DNA of 64,000 nucleotides from Muricea muricata (taxonomy: Eukaryota > Cnidaria > Anthozoa > Malacalcyonacea > Plexauridae). Every line of letters starts with the position of its first letter. Within the stretch, counting starts at the first letter, position 1. The stretch spans positions 8,387,504-8,451,503 of the forward strand of contig OY979728.1 of assembly GCA_963855995.1 (NCBI GenBank), given 5' to 3'. The notes beneath the pieces were generated by a model, which was not told where the DNA came from, did no database searches, and saw nothing but the letters and a program-made list of their open reading frames with translations. The position numbers and the translations under genes were made by a program. This document shows positions 45,489 through 59,941 of this stretch, in pieces.

Positions 45489-48400
45489 ACTTAAGAGTTA
45501 GAGACTGTTGTGAGTGTTTTGCTTACAAATTACGCAGGAGCTGAATGTGGAATGAACGAAAAATTTTCTATACTGCATGAGGCTGCATGTCTGAGTTCAC
45601 TGCTTGCACTAATTTAAATACCGTACGCCTACATCTTTGCTTAGTTTATTAACTTCGAAAAATTGCAATGCTCCACTTTGTTTCCGTTCTCGTACTTTTA
45701 GGAACTGCTTCGTGTTCAATCTGGTTAAATTTGTCTTCATTTCATCGATTTTTACAAAATTTATAGCCCTTTTAAATGAAAATGCACCTTTTCCGTGCGT
45801 TATTGTCAATACTGCACTCAAAAGACTCCGCGTTGTTGCCAGATAACAAAAAATACATGTGATTGATTTTGAACAATCACGTGCGTGGATTTTGTACAAT
45901 GAACGAAGGTCATATGTTAAATAGGTATACATTTATTTAAAAATGCTAGATGCGTAACCAGGATTAAACACAATGAATCTATAGACGTTCTCTGGTTCAT
46001 ACATTTATGTCTATACTGTATCATACTTGATCATATCATTAGTTGATATACAATGTGAATTGTTGAACACAAACGAATAAATCTCATCTGCATAAAGAAC
46101 GGTTCCGTATCTTGCCAAACGCTATAAGAAGTCATATTTCTCCAAGTAGAAAACTTGCACTTCAAGCTTGGAGTAGGTTTTTTATACATAATACTCACAC
46201 TTAATGCAAACAGATTCGTTAAACGCGTCAAGATACTTGGTCAATATTCAGTGAGAGGCAATTCAGATCGCAAGATTGACAAACGAAAAAATTATTTGAT
46301 CGGTTATAATTATATATACTGCAAAGCCAGGCAAGCGAATCGATGATGCTTCGCTCAGTAAAACATCTTCAACAAACTGACCGATACAGTTAATGCCTTG
46401 GTTAATTAAAAAAGCCGTTTTCGAGAACAAACAGTTTTTGAAATAATTAATTAGTTTTATATTACACCGAGCGGCAGTATATATATATAGTACTTAAAAC
46501 AATGTAAGCTAGACGTGTATTTTATCAAGTACATCATGTCATAGATATGGAATGATCAAAGACTTATTGTGTGTTCGCTACACAGTCTCAAAATATATTT
46601 CCTCTAATCTCCCTCATAAAAGTCTTTATCTGCAGCTTTTTGTCATGTTATAAACAGTATACAAGCCACTCATTTCGTTCGTAATATCAAATGTTTATTT
46701 AGCTATTAACAAGAATTTGTCGCAGTTGTTAACTACTCATTTATAAAACTCTTCAAAGAAATCGAGCAAAAACTGAACGCTGTATATAATATGTTGAAAC
46801 ATTGAAAGAACTTTATATATATGATCGAGAGCGAGACTTAATTCGATCGACTGAAACTAAACTCATTAACACAATTGGTTTCAAGTACTTTGTCTAAACA
46901 AAAACTTTTGTATGGATGTGTTTTTTTTCAAAACAACAACACTTCTATGAGTGCTGAATTTCACCTTTCACAAATTGAATATTATACATGCTACATTATA
47001 TTTACATGGTAGTAGCATTTATAAAATGCGTACGTAATTTTAATCTTTTAAAAGCCAAAAACCAACCTACTTTACTAGTGACGCATGCAGCTAACAAGTG
47101 GTTTGTCGGCAATTTAGACATCTAGTCAAAAATTCGGCACCTCTGCTCCCTTTCTCCGCCCTAACTATCGTTCGTTTTCAAAATGCTGTCACATATTCTA
47201 AATGATGTCACAAATTCCGAAGAATAGACTTATCAAATTCTCAACTGCTTGTCTTGATTTATTGGCATATTTTGAATTAAAAAATGATTCTATTCTTCGG
47301 AATTTGTTTCTTTTTATATTTTCTTAAATTGTCGGCTGGCCGTGGTTTTATATTCAAAATATATTTCCACTCTTGTGTTCCAATTTTTCCTCCACGAATT
47401 TTCTCTGAGGTAAAAATGCCTTATGTGTGGCTTACCTGCACAAGGGCTTGGGGTTGTCTAGCCTTGCATGCAAAAGTGATGCCACATTACGATTAAAGCC
47501 TTGCAGCCCAGGTATATAGAGATAGTGGTTTTCGCCTAAACATCCACTGTCCCGAATGCTAAAACGATGACTTTTCTGTTAAATTAATCACTGGCATGAC
47601 ACTGGGATGAATGTTACCACAGTGGACAAAGGAAGAAAATTTCGCCTCGCCGTGATGGATTTAAACTTTTGGGTTACCAGTCGATTGCCTACCCCCTAGT
47701 TTTCATTCTATGCATCGCAGGGAACGGAGACTGCCCAATGACTCGCCTCCCCTCCTCTAGATTACCTAGTCGTGTCGTAATCTATCATTGCTATATCACA
47801 TATATTAATCAGGGCTACAATAAGGCAATGACGTAGACCTGATTCCTGCAACTATTAATTAATGCCAGACACATGTATATTACACAAAGTTGTTGGGTGT
47901 GTCATCAAAAATAGTAACTCTTTCTATCTTAACCTTATCATGTGTTCTCACAAAACTTTCTTTGAAATATTGATAATGCCTTTTCTTGCAAACATTTTAA
48001 GATATTGTTCCATTGGCATGATGAAAATCTCTCGAACGACAAAGAATTTTGCAATATGATGTTTGCAAAATACGTTAGTTTAAAGAACTATGTGACCCCA
48101 AAAGGGCGATTCCTTAATCAAATGCATCGCGCGAGCAGCAAATAAAGAAACTTTAAAAGATAAATGGAATCAGATTGTATGAAAAAGCAACCTATATACG
48201 ATATTAAAAATTAATGCATTACTTTGCAAAATTAAACTATTATCTTACTCACATAGCCAGAAGACATGACTCTAACTCCAAGTGTACAAGTTTAAGCAAA
48301 GAACTTCAGTCAGGTTCCAAAACATCTACAAAGTAACATAAAATATAAAAATCACTTGTATTAATAGACTGTACATTTTGCCAAGGTGCAAGACAAAATT

Positions 48401-48877
48401 CTGATTAAAGAAGGATTACAAAAAAATCTAAGGCTTCCAACAATTTTCCAAAATGTACAGCTCTACAGCCATGGGAATTAATTAGTAGACGAAACAATAA
48501 TTTCTTCAATGTTTCCCTTTCCCCAATATTTGCATAATTTTACTCTCAATACTTCGTGTTTTGGTCAACATTGTATTTGGGGGGAGGATGAAATACTTTT
48601 AACAATAAATACTGATATTTTTATAAATGCCCCACAACACCAACAGCACATGCTTTTTATAAGGAGCCTATACATATATTGCTTCCAATGATGACTGTGG
48701 TTGGAAATGGGAGGTTCTAAAACATAAAGTGAGAATTTCTAAAAATTTCACTTCAAGAAAAAAAATGAATAAGAGGGTCATATAATATTCAACATGAATT
48801 CCGAAAAGGAAATGCAGTATATTTTTTTTTGGATTATCGATAAGAACCTCCTAATGGTAATATCCGTTGCTAATAGA

Positions 48878-49253
48878 CCATTCCCCAATTAGACAAACTT
48901 TTATTTTTAGCACAGTTGGAAAGAGCTTCCTAAATTTAGTGAAATTGTGAAGTTTGGTTATAAAATATTGTAAAATGTCGAAAATACAGTAACGTAAAGT
49001 TTGCGAATTTTGTATACTTTTGTATTACGCGGGAAAAAGCGTTTCCAAATTTCCACATAGTGGTAATTAACGCTTTTCCGTGCGGCGTAATACAAAAGTA
49101 CAAAAAAATCGTAAACTTTACAGGACTATATTTTCCACATTTTACAACATTTTATTGCAACCAAACGTGACAACTGTATGAAATTTAGGATGCTCTTTCC
49201 AGCTGTGCCGATTGATTTTCCGAATTCAAACGCTGGTCTAACAGGGGAATGGT
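48878..49253. mobile_element. MITE with accattcccc termini
   Basis: 376 bp with ends accattccccaattagac and gtctaacaggggaatggt. The inside is also inverted (gtacttttgtattacg-like words, agaaagcg-type centre), so almost the whole element can fold. Non-coding. Confidence 0.78.
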
Positions 49254-49550
49254 ACATTTTTTGATAACATGCATGCTAAGTTTTTGAAACATTGAAGGAC
49301 AAATGATACATCCGTCATCTTAAATTAGGTCTATTACTGTGCTCATAGAAAGGGCACGAACACTCAGCCTGTGCTTATGGAAAGCGCACGTAATCGTATT
49401 TTTAATTAAAATTACAAAATTAGGATATTGTTGTCATTTATATTTGTATATAAACATAAAGTTATACTTAATACTCTACTAGAGTTTTGCATGATATATA
49501 GTGGGTGAATAGCCATGCATGTGGATATGCAAACGTCAGTCGATTGTGTC

Positions 49551-49648
49551 TATTTAACTAATTCGCAGTAAGTTTCGTACAGTCTACCCTATTAGGAAGT
49601 CACAACAACGACAGATTGTACAAAACTTACTGCCGATTAGTTAAATAC
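49551..49648. repeat. 98-bp inverted repeat
   Basis: tatttaactaattcgcagta plus agtttcgtacagtct on the left is mirrored by agattgtacaaaacttactg plus ccgattagttaaata on the right. Likely a very small MITE or hairpin. Confidence 0.65.
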
Positions 49649-49674
49649 AAATGAAAATTTTTGAACACGTAATG

Positions 49675-50021
49675 GTACCATAGTTAATAGAGTAGATGGT
49701 TTGGAAACTTATTAAAATAACAATATACACATCATCTATGTTTGTCAACGTTTGTTCAAAAATATGGTTCTTCATCGTCACGTGTGTATTGTGTTTTCGC
49801 CAAATCCACCAATAGGAATTCTTGAATTACCCTATTGTTCAAGTGGCGGATGGCTAAATTTCCTAAAACGTAGCTATTGGTTAGTTAGGTGAAAATACAA
49901 TACGCACGTGACGACGAAGGACCTCATTCCTGCATAAACCAGAACAAAAACATAGATAATGACTTATATTGTAGTTCTAATGAGTTTCCAAACCATCTAG
50001 CTCTATTAACTATGATGGTAC
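49675..50021. mobile_element. 347-bp MITE with gtaccatagttaatagag termini
   Basis: Ends gtaccatagttaatagag with atggtttggaaac inside, mirrored by gtttccaaaccat and ctctattaactatgatggtac-type sequence at the right. The interior is also largely inverted around 49850. Confidence 0.78.
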
Positions 50022-50107
50022 AAATGTAATTTACTTATTGTTTCTTAAAGAATTATTGACCCTGCTCAGTGATGTCATGGATTTTTGCTTTGTTGAGAAA
50101 CATCCAA

Positions 50108-50641
50108 AGCCTGCGAGCAAACTACCATTTCTCTCCAACGGGAAAGTGTGGGAGAAGTTATCTGCAAAACTGCATACAAAATCGTGCTCCTGGTACTGAT
50201 CTCATAGTGTACACCAGATTCTGATAATTTTCAAATGCAAACTGTTAAATTATAAAAACTGGAGTACCACCGGCAAAGTTTCGTGAAATTCTGTATGACC
50301 CATGTCGTGACCAAGACATATCTAATACTCCTGTCTGACGTCTAAACATATAATTATGGGCCCAAAATGAGCTCTTTGCCTTGGGCTTTGCTGGCTATCC
50401 TAAGCGTGAACAATTCAACCCCAAAGAAAAACATATTTAGGAAAAGGGAAAACCCACAAATTAGCAATAAAATAGCCAATGATACAGAGACAAATAAATT
50501 AAATCTTTTTCGCCAATGACATCAAAGTCTTTGAATTTGGGAAAAAATCCACGTGAAATAGAACACGATTTTTTGCAGTATTGCACACTACCTGTCCCCC
50601 ACTTTCCCGTGGGAGGGGAAAGGTAGTCTACTCACAGGCTA
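50108..50641. mobile_element. 534-bp MITE with agcctgcgagcaaactacc termini
   Basis: Left end agcctgcgagcaaactacc followed by aacgggaaagtgtgggag. Right end is the near complement (cccccactttcccgtgggag, then ggtagtctactcacaggct). No coding frame inside. Confidence 0.72.
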
Positions 50642-51100
50642 TGTCTAACATGTTTTTTCCAACTTCTTAAACATTTTCTTCTCGAGTAGTATGCGCCGAA
50701 AATAAAAAATAACACAAGTTGTAAAAATGATTTTTCCTTATTTTTTAACACGACATGTTAAACGTATAGAAGCACAATATAATATACATAACTGGGGTCA
50801 TCGACCTCCTTAGGGAGATACAATATTCAACAAATAACATTGTGGGTTTATTATACCTCAAATTGCCCAATCAAAAAACCCTATTTGTACCACGTGGCAA
50901 TGTGATTTTTCGTGGTGTCGCATGCCCAGTCCCTAGTTTGCGAAAGTATGATATTATCACACCATGATATTAAATTTATCTCACACGACGTCCCGCGAGA
51001 CCTCCAAGCACCGATTAAAAGCAATGAAAAATGTTGTTTCTTGAATTTCTCATTCAAATTGCTCAAACTAGTAACGCATGTTTAAATTTTCGGTATAGTA

Positions 51101-51220
51101 TATCATTTATAGACCCTCCGCTCGAGTGATTCGGCAAAATATTAACACTTGGTAGCTTGGTGATGATATTTCCCACTTCGGGTTAATATTTCGCCGAATT
51201 ACCCTCGTCTATAAATGATA
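51101..51220. repeat. 120-bp inverted repeat (small MITE)
   Basis: tatcatttatagac, then gattcggcaaaatattaac on the left, mirrored by gttaatatttcgccgaatta and gtctataaatgata on the right. Confidence 0.7.
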
Positions 51221-52138
51221 ATTAACGTATCTACACAGAAACCCTACAGCCAAGGGTTTTAATACTTTTCAAAGATTATGTCTCGAATCAATGCATGGGA
51301 TTTTTTTGAGATTACAATGAAATTAAGCCTGTTAATAAGCGACTCCCCCATAACCGATCGTAATTTTTTCTCGTGGCTTTTACCTTTAGGCTCAATTGCC
51401 ACATATAGGACAACCTTTATGCAACAAGCTGCATATTACTGCAATAAATTGCTTTTAGATATGCACAGAAAAAGTTCGCAATGCAAGACAGTGGAATTAT
51501 CCTAACTGCACCAAGATATCAGCTATTTAAACAGGGCACAAATTATGGCGGTATTTTCACACTATTTCATTGCCACAATGTCAAACCAGACTAACTATAG
51601 TTACATGGGTGCTGAACTGGTCTTGTATGACTAATTACTGCACAAACATTGTGGTAAAAATTATCAACTAGCTATTGTTCCCAAAAATTAGTCTTGGTCT
51701 CCCATCGAGGGAAAAATGGGGAATTTACACCTAAAAATTTCCGTGTTGCCTGAAATATTTTAAAAGCATAAGTACATATAAATCAATAGTGACTAGTGAA
51801 ATCTCAATAAGAGGATTAAAATTCTTGAAGTAAAAACACATAAACAAAATCACACATATATGTTTGATGAGACATGACGCTGCCTTCCGTTTCAGCAGAA
51901 AATCGTAAGTTATTCTGGATAATCATTAACACCCGTTGTGATCAGTTCAACAGCTAATTGTCCTGAATATTTTCCTTTGAAATCGGTATAATATTCAAAT
52001 ATTGTGCTCATATTTACGTTTACTGACATAGATTTAGCTGTAAAACTGGACTCACTGCATGTATGTAAAATGATTATGGTATAGAAATACTTTGTAAACT
52101 TGTGATTTTTATGTAGCTACTTTGTGTTATAAAAATCG

Positions 52139-52500
52139 ACCTGACGTAGCTCAGTTGGTACAGCAATAAAGGCTTAAAGCATTCCATTGCCGACATGATC
52201 AGGCATATTTCTGCTTACCCGATCCGGATATAAACTCAGATTAACATTAAAAACATCACTTTGTAAATTTGAGCCAACGTTTTTGAGCCTGATAAAAAAT
52301 GATAATGTAATACAGTGACTTCCTGTACAAGCTGACCGTCTGAAATATTCATATGAGCTAGTATCTGCACAACGTCGAACCATTATGATTTTGTAGACCC
52401 CTGTCACTGTTATCGTGTCTTAACTCTGACTCGAGTGGAAATCATACATATGTCGAAATTCAAGCCGGAAACAGTTGAGAAAAACTCATCATCAACTATA
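52139..52500 (+). repeat. tRNA-like A-box fragment and the 12173-type repeat
   Basis: At 52141-52166 the sequence gacgtagctcagttggtac looks like the 5' half of a tRNA (A box TAGCTCAGTTGG). The 3' half is missing, so it is not a tRNA gene. At 52412-52500 lies the partner of the repeat in PRDM-B intron. Together they may be the head and tail of a SINE different from the 43661 family; this is inference. Confidence 0.45.
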
Positions 52501-53531
52501 GGTCGTTGACTTTGCGATGCCGGTGCAATGTTCTGACCTCTATAAGATATGGAGGTAGCTGACAAGATCAATCGGCAAACATGTCCATTGATTTAGTCTC
52601 GATATTTAGCATACTTGCATGAACTTAAACCATTTGAGAAATTTTTTAAAAAAAACTGTCTCGAAATAAATTACATCAATTTAAATACCACTAGGAAATC
52701 CTGGAGTTGAAAAATATTTTAAAAGCAACTATATTAAGTATATATAATTTTCACTTCACGTTATTTAGCAAACAACAAAAACCTCTTTATATAGGGTTTC
52801 TTCATTATTAAACTTTATATGCACAAAACGTATACAATTTCGTTTTGATTGTTGGTAATTTAAATGCGAAGAATGTAAGCACAGTTTACACAAAGCCGCC
52901 TGATTGACGCCTGGCAAGATATTAAACAATTATTGGATGAGGTTTTTGTGATATGCGGAATTATCAATGTCGAGGTAAGAGTTATCAGCCGAGCCGAAGG
53001 CGAGAATAAACATGGTAACGAAAGAATAGATTTATTTGGAAAATGAAACAGAAAATATCGAAAAAAATGTTGTTGCCATGCCAACCATTGATGTCAACGA
53101 ATACCGCATACTGTAATAATCTGCACCGTAGGCTCAACATGCAGATAACTCAGTTATCTCTGCAGATTGTGTGATAGTCGCATTTATCTGTATACAACTG
53201 ACCAAACTGACCAATCACAACGCATAAAACAACTGCAATGTATAATAAAAAATGTTAATAACGTGTATAGATAGATATCTTACTTGTCTATTTTTTACAC
53301 ATACTCATTACAGCTGGTATATTGAGGATTACGTTGCTATGAATGCAAATTATATGTATCATTGCCAAAAGAAAAATCTCAAGTGTCAACAAAGATTACA
53401 ATATTAAGTGGTCAACGATCGCTCGAGCGAAAGCCTATAACAACAGGGCAAAGCGCTGTAACCTGTGCCTTACCGAAAAACTGTGCATTATAAATGCAAA
53501 CAGTGCCAGCTTACTTAACAAAAGGAACGTA

Positions 53532-53649
<118 letters not shown>

Positions 53650-54007
53650 ATAATACGTGTTCATTTTGCATTTTCATTGGTCGCGAGCTGTGTGTTATTA
53701 AAGTACACACGCACGGATGACGTCAGCTGATGGCGTGATCTAATTTAGCTAATTTATTTCGCGGGTCTTCGCATGATTTTTGTCAACTTTATTGGAAAGG
53801 TTACCATTTACTGATGTTGATGTAAAGGCAGCTTGGCAAGCTTGGGTTTGAGTATAGTTGTTGCTGCACGGTATATTTAAAACAGACATTTAAAAATAGT
53901 GTTATATTTAGTTAAAACTTTGGTTAAAACTTTAACCCTCACTGTTTCCACCACTCTCTCCCACTGTTAATATGTGGCATTTAAGGATTTCTAACTAATA
54001 CAGCGAT

Positions 54008-54110
54008 GGAGATTGGCAGCGAGTCTGTTCATACTAGGAAATATAAGTACATGAAATATTTTTGTGACAACTTAATGTTTGTCTGAAAAACGTTTCTATT
54101 CTAATTCAAA
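54008..54110 (-). repeat. SINE 3' fragment similar to 43811-43905
   Basis: Shares agcgagtct, catgaaatattttt-like, gacaactta-like and cttgtctg-like words in order with the tail of the second SINE copy. The tRNA head and core are absent. Confidence 0.5.
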
Positions 54111-54954
54111 AGGCATGCATATCATGACTTGCTCTAGCCTAGCTACGATGTTGTGAACGCAGTGCACTACAACCATATGCATAATTTTGACTTGACATCA
54201 GAGACTTTGTCTTATACAATATGAGGACAAGTGCGAGCTTGTCGAACATTAACTTCACTTGTCAAACAGACAAGTCGATGCACGTTTATGAGAACAATGG
54301 AGAAAAACATAACGCGCGTATAAATGCGTCGTCACGAAAATTAGGTCCTATACATATGTTTGATTTAGGCAAAGTAAACACGTCAAAACGGTTATTAGTC
54401 TTCTCTTCAAATGCAAATTTTATTTACATGCGAAACGTTTTCTTGAACTGAATTAGAGATGGGAAAAAGTATTGAAATACAGTATTTGATCAGCACTTTC
54501 TTTTTTAACTAAATTGACAAAAACTATATACAGATGATTCGAATATTGTTTCAGGAATGATTTGTTGAGGAAGGATAGCTTTGTGCCAGGGTTTTTTACC
54601 TCTGTATCCACATAGATGAATCATGGGAGACCATACCATACTCTTTTTAGGCCACTATATACAGTGGTTTTCCCGCACAGTATTTGGTATATGCATGGGT
54701 GCTGCCATTTGCATGCATGTCAAAAAGGTCTGACCTAAGAAACTCACACATACAATTCTAGCCTACCCCAGCTTTAGTATTAAACTCTAGTGAACTTAAG
54801 TGTAATCGTAAGCAGGGGGGGGGGGACTATAAACCATCATTTAGTGTTTGAACTATGGCGGGGGATTAGAGTCCAGAGGGCTTCCACAAGGGATGCATGA
54901 GACGGTAGGTACCTGGCAGTCATCAAGCTGATATCAGAATGCGTTCTATCTCTT

Positions 54955-55215
54955 GCTGCGGCTTGATGGTAACCAGTCTGTTGCAAGTTGTCAACAGGTT
55001 TGATGCAAGTTGTTTCAGTTTTCAAAACTCTTTAATATTCACAAGCTTGATGCAAGCTGTCTAAACAACTTCAAACACTGTCTGCAAGTATTAAGTTGCA
55101 TCAAGTTGATTTTTACAGACTTGATTCAACTTGATGAAGCCAACAGACTTGATTCAACTTGATGACAAACTTGCATCAAGCTGGTAAAATCTACAACTTC
55201 CATCAATTAAGTCTG
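54955..55215. repeat. caagttgatgcaagttg palindrome-rich repeat
   Basis: Repeated words cttgatgcaagttg, acttgattcaacttgatg (twice in tandem near 55130-55165) and their complements. Similar sequence at 56026-56165, so the two may flank or belong to one element that surrounds 55216-56025. Confidence 0.5.
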
Positions 55216-55753
55216 TGGTGTTTCAGCCTGCGTGCATACATGGGCCATTTTTGCTCGCGATTTTTTGGATCGACAACACACTGTTGTTGCTACACCGGAG
55301 ACTAATACTTATGACGAAGAGAGCAATGGCCTCTAAATTCTGCCTGCATCGTTGATTTCATCCTCACATCTAATTGACTAGTTTGCTGTTTGCTGTGTCG
55401 TGTCTTTTCATTTGAAAAGGCCACGCGAAAGATTATTTTCTCGAAATATCAAACTTGCTGAAATTATCACGATAGTCAATGAATCGCAAAATCATACAGA
55501 CGTTGTTTCTTTAAATACCTTTTCAAAGAAGACGCCGACTTACAATTTTTTCCTCCTCCTAGCAAAATGTACAGAAGAACAATTATATATAGAAACCTTA
55601 TTTAGAAACACTTCTGATATTAGTCGGTATCCTTTATATTTCAAGTGCATGGAAAATGCGCAAGCATATTTTAGTAATTGTCGGTGTTGTGTATATCTAG
55701 CATTTCGTTGTGTTGCCGTCTATAGTATATATATACGAATATCATTAAATGAA

Positions 55754-56025
55754 GGTAAATAAATACACTCGTCAATTCTAAACTTAAATTAATGTATACC
55801 TTCAGGTATACGTTAATTTAATATGGTATGATGCAATTTGATATTTGCAACATGCATCAAGCTTGTGGATAAAAAATCTTGAAAATCAAGGTAAATAAAT
55901 ACACTCGTCAATTCTAAACTTAAATTAATGTATACCTTCAGGTATACGTTAATTTAATATGGTATGATGCAATTTGATATTTGCAACATGCATCAAGCTT
56001 GTGGATAAAAAATCTTGAAAATCAA
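55754..56025. repeat. Exact tandem duplication, 2 x 136 bp
   Basis: 55754-55889 and 55890-56025 are identical base for base on reading. Each unit holds a near-perfect hairpin (taaattaatgtatacc, loop ttca, then ggtatacgttaattta). Lack of differences means a very recent duplication or an assembly artefact. Confidence 0.9.
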
Positions 56026-59000
56026 CTTGCATCAATCTTTTTGACAACATACAAGCAGCAGACTTGTTATCATCAAGCCGGAGCATTAAGCCATGCGAAC
56101 ACATCCTGATATCAGCTTGATGCGGACTGCCAAGTGACAAGCTTGCAGCAGACTTGTGTGGTTTTGCAGCCGCAGTGAAAATTACAAACATTATTTACAA
56201 AGAGAAATTTTTAACGCAAATTAGTTCTCCCATCGTTTTACATTATATGAAACCGATTAACGCGTTAATCGAATACATGGCTTAAAAAACTCGCAATCCA
56301 GTGGATAGTGTTACCTGCTGGCTTTCGTAAACGTCATTGTCTTGATTTCTACTGGGATTTTGCCATTCTGATGGATGTGAAGGAGTGAATTGCTTAGAAA
56401 ATGTTAACACGAGAAATCACACCCTCATTATAATTCACTATAAATCCACGTTATTCACATCCGTAAGAAGATTGAAAATGACAGGAAAGTGTTGGCAAGC
56501 CTTGACACAAGACGACGCATGAGATCTAAGAAAGAATAGTTTTTTAATAAGTTTTGTCAAAAGGACAGGGTAACAACAACAGCATGTACCAATGACTGTG
56601 GGACCGTACACCTAGATATGTCGATTTTAGTGGGGGAGAAAAACCTCAAAGCGCAGTAGTCAGTGGAGATCAACTACGGCAACTCGACTAGCATGAAATA
56701 CGTCAGCGGACTCAGTCTCAGTGGTGATTCAAACGCATGTAGTCTCTTATCCGTCAATATTTGGGAAGAAAAGGATAGAAAAACGGCACTTATACGGTCC
56801 AGTGACACTTTAGATCTTTGAATTGAAATGTCATCAAATGTTGAGAAGTGTTTAAGTGGAGATTAGCATGTGTTTGTTATGTTAATAACCTTGCATGTGG
56901 TCTCTGTTCTAACCGCGCAATTTCAAACACGCTGTTGACTGGCACGATACACATTCAACCAATGAAAGCGTCGGTATCATTGCAGTTTTTTCAAATCACG
57001 ACGTCGTGGTGGATGACCCGGAACGATAACAAAAAATTTATCACGGGCGCGTGGGTGGTGGACTGAATATACAAATGCGATGCAAATCAAATTGCCCGCC
57101 AGAACGTGCGTAGCCGTTGAAGAGACACAGCAGAGCAGGCCGGTGTTGGTGAGCAGCTTAACAATCATATGGTTTTAAAAACTACTTTGTGATAAACTTG
57201 ATTGGATTGAAGGGAATATTATTGGTTAAGGAATCTTCTATATCAATTCCGCAATGATTGAGGTACGTACTGAAGTGATAAGGATGAGACTTTACAAGAT
57301 TACTATAGGACTTTGATCAATTTTAATCAGTTTTGATCACGTTTGTTGAAAATTTTGAAGAAATGTAATCGTTGGTTCATGGTTAATGATAATATTAATT
57401 AAATTTCTGCCGCGCGTTTCTACGAAGATTACATATCAAGTTACAACTTCGACTTCCCAGCGTCTACAGCATGGCACGCGAGAACGCGCGGGTTAATAGT
57501 TTGGTAAAAATCCAGGCTTTTTGTTTTCCTGTTTTGATGGTACGAAACGTCATTAGGAACCGTGTTATTTTGTTTAAGCATATTTACTGGCCAACACGGC
57601 GTCTACTGCTGCAACGAGAACGAGCCTTCCTCATCAAATCACGTGCTAGGATTGTATACATCACTGCTTGAACACATGATGAAATACTTAAACACTTTAC
57701 GCAACTCAAAGAGACTGTATCTTGTATAAAATCGTAAACAAGAACGTCGCGAATACCATGTAACTTCCTATTACGCTATAAATAATCAAACGAGCTTAAA
57801 GTAAATAATTATCGTTCGAACTCGGATATTTAACTAGACTCAGGTTGAATACGATGCCAGTATGCCTTCAATTGCTTGCTAATGTGTATTTCGGTGATGT
57901 ATGTATAGTAAATTTGCAACGTTTTCCTTTCTACATAGAGAAGTGTTTCGATTCAAGACAAACCAATTACGCAGTTGGAAATTACAAAGGATTTGCTGGA
58001 GGGTTTCTTGTATGGGAAAAGACCGATCCAGCTGGTCGATGTACAAGGCAGACGAAAAAGGAAATGGGAAGGTGGTGAAGAAGAATCCACGAGAAAGCTT
58101 CAATCTTTGTGTGAGTTTTAGTGAAGTATAGTATCATATACTTTGACAGGTCAATTTTACCATTGGCGTCATCGCAATGTCAACAGTATCTTAATTATAT
58201 TCATAACATGTTTTTACGCGATTTGTCTTACAAACGCTCTGCTCTGCTAATTTGCATCAAACAAAGAAAAACTGATATTTTCGCCCACGTTAATTCATTC
58301 GAAAGAAATTAACAAGTGGAACTTTTTCGCTTCACTGTAATGTTCGGAAACGGCCCTCTATGTTAGGAAATCCAAATAGTTTGACTCAATTTGGCGAACA
58401 GCGACGAAAAAGGATCCTCCTTAGCAAATTCGTCGCGTTGCTTGAGTGATCTTGACTTAAAAGTTCCGATTTTAATGTGTTCAAACCCAATTGGCTTACC
58501 CGTCACAGGTAGACAAGGGGGGTCATTATGAAAATAAGGCATGAGAGTGCAGCACCCAACTGCGCTTTTGAGAGGTTTTTTCGCTAAAATAAATTCAGTT
58601 GCATTGTCATTGTAGACAGATTGTAAATGTTTTTTAAAATGGTTATTCACCTGCTGTCAAAGTGCTTGTATTGGCTTCAGTCTTTCCTCTATTATTCTCG
58701 GGTATCTGATGTGTATACTGTGACCAATGTTTACAAATGCTCTAAGTAGTTGGGCGAAAATAGCGGAAATATTTATCTTAAACTTGGAAACGCTACGACG
58801 CGTCTTGAGATATGAATACAACCCAATAACTTCTACCCTCGAGGCAATTCTTCTATCTTAATCTTATCTGCAACACACATCGAAAAACATATATACACAT
58901 TTAACCAGGATCACAGTAATGTTTAATTCTTTTACACAGTACTGTTTGATGAATTTTTGGTAGAATTTTCACGCCGTTTTTGTCTATACTGATGCATGTA

Positions 59001-59775
59001 AGTGATGTACGCGGATAGACGAGCAAACTTAGTCCCATAATTCATTTAAACTTTCATTACCCGTCGAATTTATCGTATCAAAAATAGCTCCTAAAATAAG
59101 GGCAACAAGTACAAGCTGAAAATGATTCACACCGTACACTCGATAGCAACGATAACCATCGTGTTAATTGGATCTTCATGATATCTACACAGTGTCCCTG
59201 TTTCACAAGCGCGCGCAAAACCGTCTGCAAAATTGTCTCTCATTTTGACAATCCATGTCGCAGTACAAATGCAGTAGACCAAATAAGTTAGCAGTACAGT
59301 CATTTTAAAAACTACAGAAATATCGAGAACAGATTTTACTTGAATTATACAGTATTTTCGATCGAGCCCCCAATTGAGAGGACAGAATGCACTAGAAATC
59401 TGCTGATGATTATAAACAATATACATGGGCACGGCAAGTATCAACACACTGAACTTGAAAAAGATGTGTCCGAAATTATGCGACTATAAATCACTGTTTC
59501 TTTTATTTCTCTCACTCACAAAAAAAACCTATTTAAACTACAAAAGCGACATATTGCGAGGGTCAACCTGAAAGATCTGATTTTTGAAACATGAAATCAG
59601 CCGCATAAGGTTGTGGAAAATACTGAATTTTCTTTATGCGCGAGTATGCAGGTACTAAAAAGAAAACGATCCGTGATGCTTATATGTGCGGCGCCATCAA
59701 CTACAGAGAAAAGTTTCGTAGTTTTCGTACTGGTTGGAAATACTTTCTGGAATATAAGAAAAAATACTACGAATA

Positions 59776-59941
59776 ATAATGCCATCTTGTAAGCTCAAGG
59801 TACATTGAGGATTATGAGCTATTTAAATAGCACATGACACAAATTATAGTGGTGACAAGTCCACCACCAATTTAATTTGTGTCTGCTTGTTCTATTTGAA
59901 ATGCTCATAAACCTTGAGTTTACCTGCAAGATGGCATTATT
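59776..59941. mobile_element. 166-bp MITE
   Basis: Ends aataatgccatcttgtaagc with tcaaggt inside, and accttgagtttacctgcaag with atggcattatt at the right. The interior continues inverted (atgagctatttaaatag-like, gacacaaatta and its complement). Confidence 0.78.

Noticed and set aside
55400-55762. 120-codon open frame on +
   Set aside because: No known domain, and it runs into the recent tandem duplication and repeat DNA. Coding status is unsupported.
54955-56165. CRISPR-like array from the recurrent caagttgatg words
   Set aside because: Units vary in length and orientation with no regular spacers, and the DNA is animal.
58363-58650. 95-codon open frame on -
   Set aside because: The sequence looks somewhat protein-like but I recognise no domain or splice structure, so I do not call a gene.
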